Assembly: GCF_029961025.1 (NCBI RefSeq) | Contig: NZ_JASBVP010000005.1 | Span: 124,001-188,000, forward strand | Direction: 5' to 3' | Source: Mycobacterium sp. | Lineage (GTDB): Bacteria > Actinomycetota > Actinomycetes > Mycobacteriales > Mycobacteriaceae | Length of the DNA stretch: 64,000 bases | In this document: piece by piece, positions 62,663-64,000 of the stretch | How positions within the stretch are numbered: the stretch's first letter is position 1 | Layout: every line of letters starts with the position of its first letter | Made by a program: the position numbers and the translations under genes | The notes under the pieces: generated by a model | Databases searched by the model: none | What the model saw: the letters and a program-made list of their open reading frames with translations, nothing else | What the model was told of the DNA's origin: nothing

Positions 62663-64000
62663 TCGGTGAGTCGAGCCGGTCCGCTGCCGCTGACCGCATC
62701 ATCGGTGACGGCCGCTCCGTGAGAGTGTTTTGGCCTACCGTGGCGAAAAGCCGCCACTCTCCCGGTACGCCCTTGAGCACGTGCGTGCCACGCTCCTGGA
62801 ACGCAATCCCGGAGCCGGTCACAAGGTCCTTGACGGTGCCCGACACGAGGATTTCTCCGGCCTGGGCCAGAGCAGCGATGCGGGCCCCGATGTGCACGGC
62901 GATTCCCCCGATGTCATCACCGCGGATCTCGCACTCGCCGGTGTGCAGACCGCATCGAATGTTGACACCCAATTCGGGCATGCGCTCGGCGAGGGTAGTG
63001 GCGCAGCGGAGCGCGCGGGTGGGCCCGTCGAAGGTGGCCAGGACCCCGTCGCCGGTGTGTTTGACGACGTGGCCGCTAAACCGGGCGATCTCGGTGCAGG
63101 TGGTCTCGTCGTGGCGCTCGAGGAGTTCACGCCAGCTTGCATCGCCGAGTTCTGCGGCGCGGCGTGTGGAGTCGACGATGTCGGTGAAGAGCACCGTGGC
63201 CAGAACTCGGTCGGGAACGTGCTCGTGGCGCTGGCCGGTAAGGAACTCCTCAACCTCGCCGGTGATGGATATGATGTCGCCGGCCGATGGCCAATGATCG
63301 ACGCCGTTGAGTTCGACGAGCTGCGCCGAGGGGATGTTCGCGGCGAGTTCGCGCGCGAATTCCACTGGGATTGCGTCGTTTTTGCGGTGCAGAACAAGTG
63401 TTGGAACATGGACGCTGCCGAGGATGTCGCGCACATCGACTTGGGTGAGGATCGCTTCAAAGGTCAGCCGGGCCATCTTGGGGCTCATGCCGGCCCGTTC
63501 CAGCGCACCGACGGCCCTTCGGGAGACCGGGCGGTCACGCAGGCTTGGCGCCGCCCAATCGATGGTCTGTCCCTCACCCCAGTGGTCAATGGTCGCCCGG
63601 ACCCGAGTCATGAGCTCGATCCATTTCGCCCGGCCCGGTGAACCGTCGTAGTCGAGCACCCCACTGGCGAACGTCCCGAGCAGGACTAGCGCGCGGACTC
63701 GCTGCGGATAGGTCGCGGCGAACAGCATGCTGATCGGCCCACCTTCGGAAAACCCGAGCAACGCCACCCGCTCGCAGCCGGCGGCGTCCATTACCGAACG
63801 TAAGTCGTCGGCGCGGTTTTCCAGGGTAGGCACTCCTTCGACGGGGTCGGATAAACCGGTACCGCGCTTGTCGTACAGAACCACCCGTGCGAACGAGGCC
63901 AGTTCCCCGACGAACGTCGCCCAGCCCGGATCGCTCCACATCATGTCGACGTGCGAGATCCAGCCGGGAACGATCACCAAGTCCAGCACACCGTCGCCGA
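62646..64000 (-). CDS. Alpha/beta-hydrolase-adenylate cyclase fusion (5' end outside window)
   Basis: At least 450 residues. The N-terminal part is an alpha/beta hydrolase (VVLYDKRGTGLSDP, nucleophile elbow LLGFSEGG) and the C-terminal part a class III nucleotidyl cyclase (VLFTDIVDSTRRAAELGD with the first metal Asp, HVVKHTGDGVLATF with the second). At the transition-state Asn-x-x-x-Arg position it reads HIGAR, with His in place of Asn, as in many members of this subgroup. The frame runs to the window edge with GDG before VLDLVIVPGW, so a few N-terminal residues are missing. Confidence 0.9.
   Translation of the reverse strand, partial: GDGVLDLVIVPGWISHVDMMWSDPGWATFVGELASFARVVLYDKRGTGLSDPVEGVPTLENRADDLRSVMDAAGCERVALLGFSEGGPISMLFAATYPQRVRALVLLGTFASGVLDYDGSPGRAKWIELMTRVRATIDHWGEGQTIDWAAPSLRDRPVSRRAVGALERAGMSPKMARLTFEAILTQVDVRDILGSVHVPTLVLHRKNDAIPVEFARELAANIPSAQLVELNGVDHWPSAGDIISITGEVEEFLTGQRHEHVPDRVLATVLFTDIVDSTRRAAELGDASWRELLERHDETTCTEIARFSGHVVKHTGDGVLATFDGPTRALRCATTLAERMPELGVNIRCGLHTGECEIRGDDIGGIAVHIGARIAALAQAGEILVSGTVKDLVTGSGIAFQERGTHVLKGVPGEWRLFATVGQNTLTERPSPMMRSAAADRLDSPTTRSG

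Noticed and set aside
1..64000. CRISPR array, prophage, insertion sequence or replication origin
   Set aside because: No regularly spaced repeats, phage structural genes, transposase or DnaA-box cluster was seen; the only mobile-type gene is the 13E12/HNH protein.

Overview
This window is mycobacterial chromosome. It is very GC-rich, starts inside the C-terminus of a PPE-family protein, and carries an MTB12/CFP2-type secreted antigen. Its core block keeps the gene order of the M. tuberculosis Rv2376c-Rv2342 neighbourhood in inverted orientation. DosR-type dormancy genes point to a slow-growing or environmental Mycobacterium outside the tuberculosis complex. Names rest on recognised protein families and gene order; no database search was run.

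Layout: (1) 1-3330, the end of a PPE gene followed by a coupled siderophore/cofactor-type ABC importer (lipoprotein, permease, ATPase). (2) 3750-7990, a four-gene operon of an unrecognised protein, a DUF1800 protein, a DUF1501 protein and an NHL beta-propeller, none with an export signal. (3) 8210-17727, the antigen gene, an ECF41-type sigma factor paired with a carboxymuconolactone-decarboxylase-like protein, then hrcA-dnaJ2-rsmE-phoH-ybeY-(CBS membrane protein)-(Rv2365c-like)-era. (4) 17740-29591, amidase, recO, uppS, smtB-zur divergent from glyS, a TPM-domain membrane protein, dgt, dnaG and a small membrane protein. (5) 29711-34493, tRNA-Asn, a methionine-salvage cluster with two lesions (in-frame TGA in a fused mtnA-mtnB, frameshift in mtnD), intact mtnC, and a NarK-type transporter.

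(6) 34555-42007, an FHA-ABC exporter with a degenerate Walker A, a MarR regulator divergent from a fused ECF-type importer plus EcfT, and a 13E12/HNH protein. (7) 42186-45207, an ArsR-SRPBCC-maleylpyruvate-isomerase-like cluster whose SRPBCC gene is cut by an amber codon, a STAS protein and DedA. (8) 45453-54576, a redox/dormancy island: protoglobin with a cysteine-tailed MarR regulator, class II ribonucleotide reductase NrdZ, two overlapping GAF-ANTAR proteins, Hrp1-like CBS protein, a dormancy ribosome-hibernation factor, a small membrane protein, a universal stress protein and an Rv2629-like protein. One clear and two variant DosR-box-like palindromes lie in its intergenic regions. (9) 54835-64000, a deleted fadD remnant, an inverted repeat, gnd2, two orphan Mce-associated proteins, a structured leader before a fatty-acid desaturase, an Rv1126c-like protein with a short PPDK, DoxX, and a hydrolase-cyclase fusion running off the end.

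The best candidates for something undescribed are the cytosolic DUF1800/DUF1501/NHL operon, the protoglobin plus Cys-cluster MarR pair with a near-perfect operator, the FHA-ABC protein lacking its Walker A lysine, and the desaturase leader with glycine-riboswitch-like sequence blocks.
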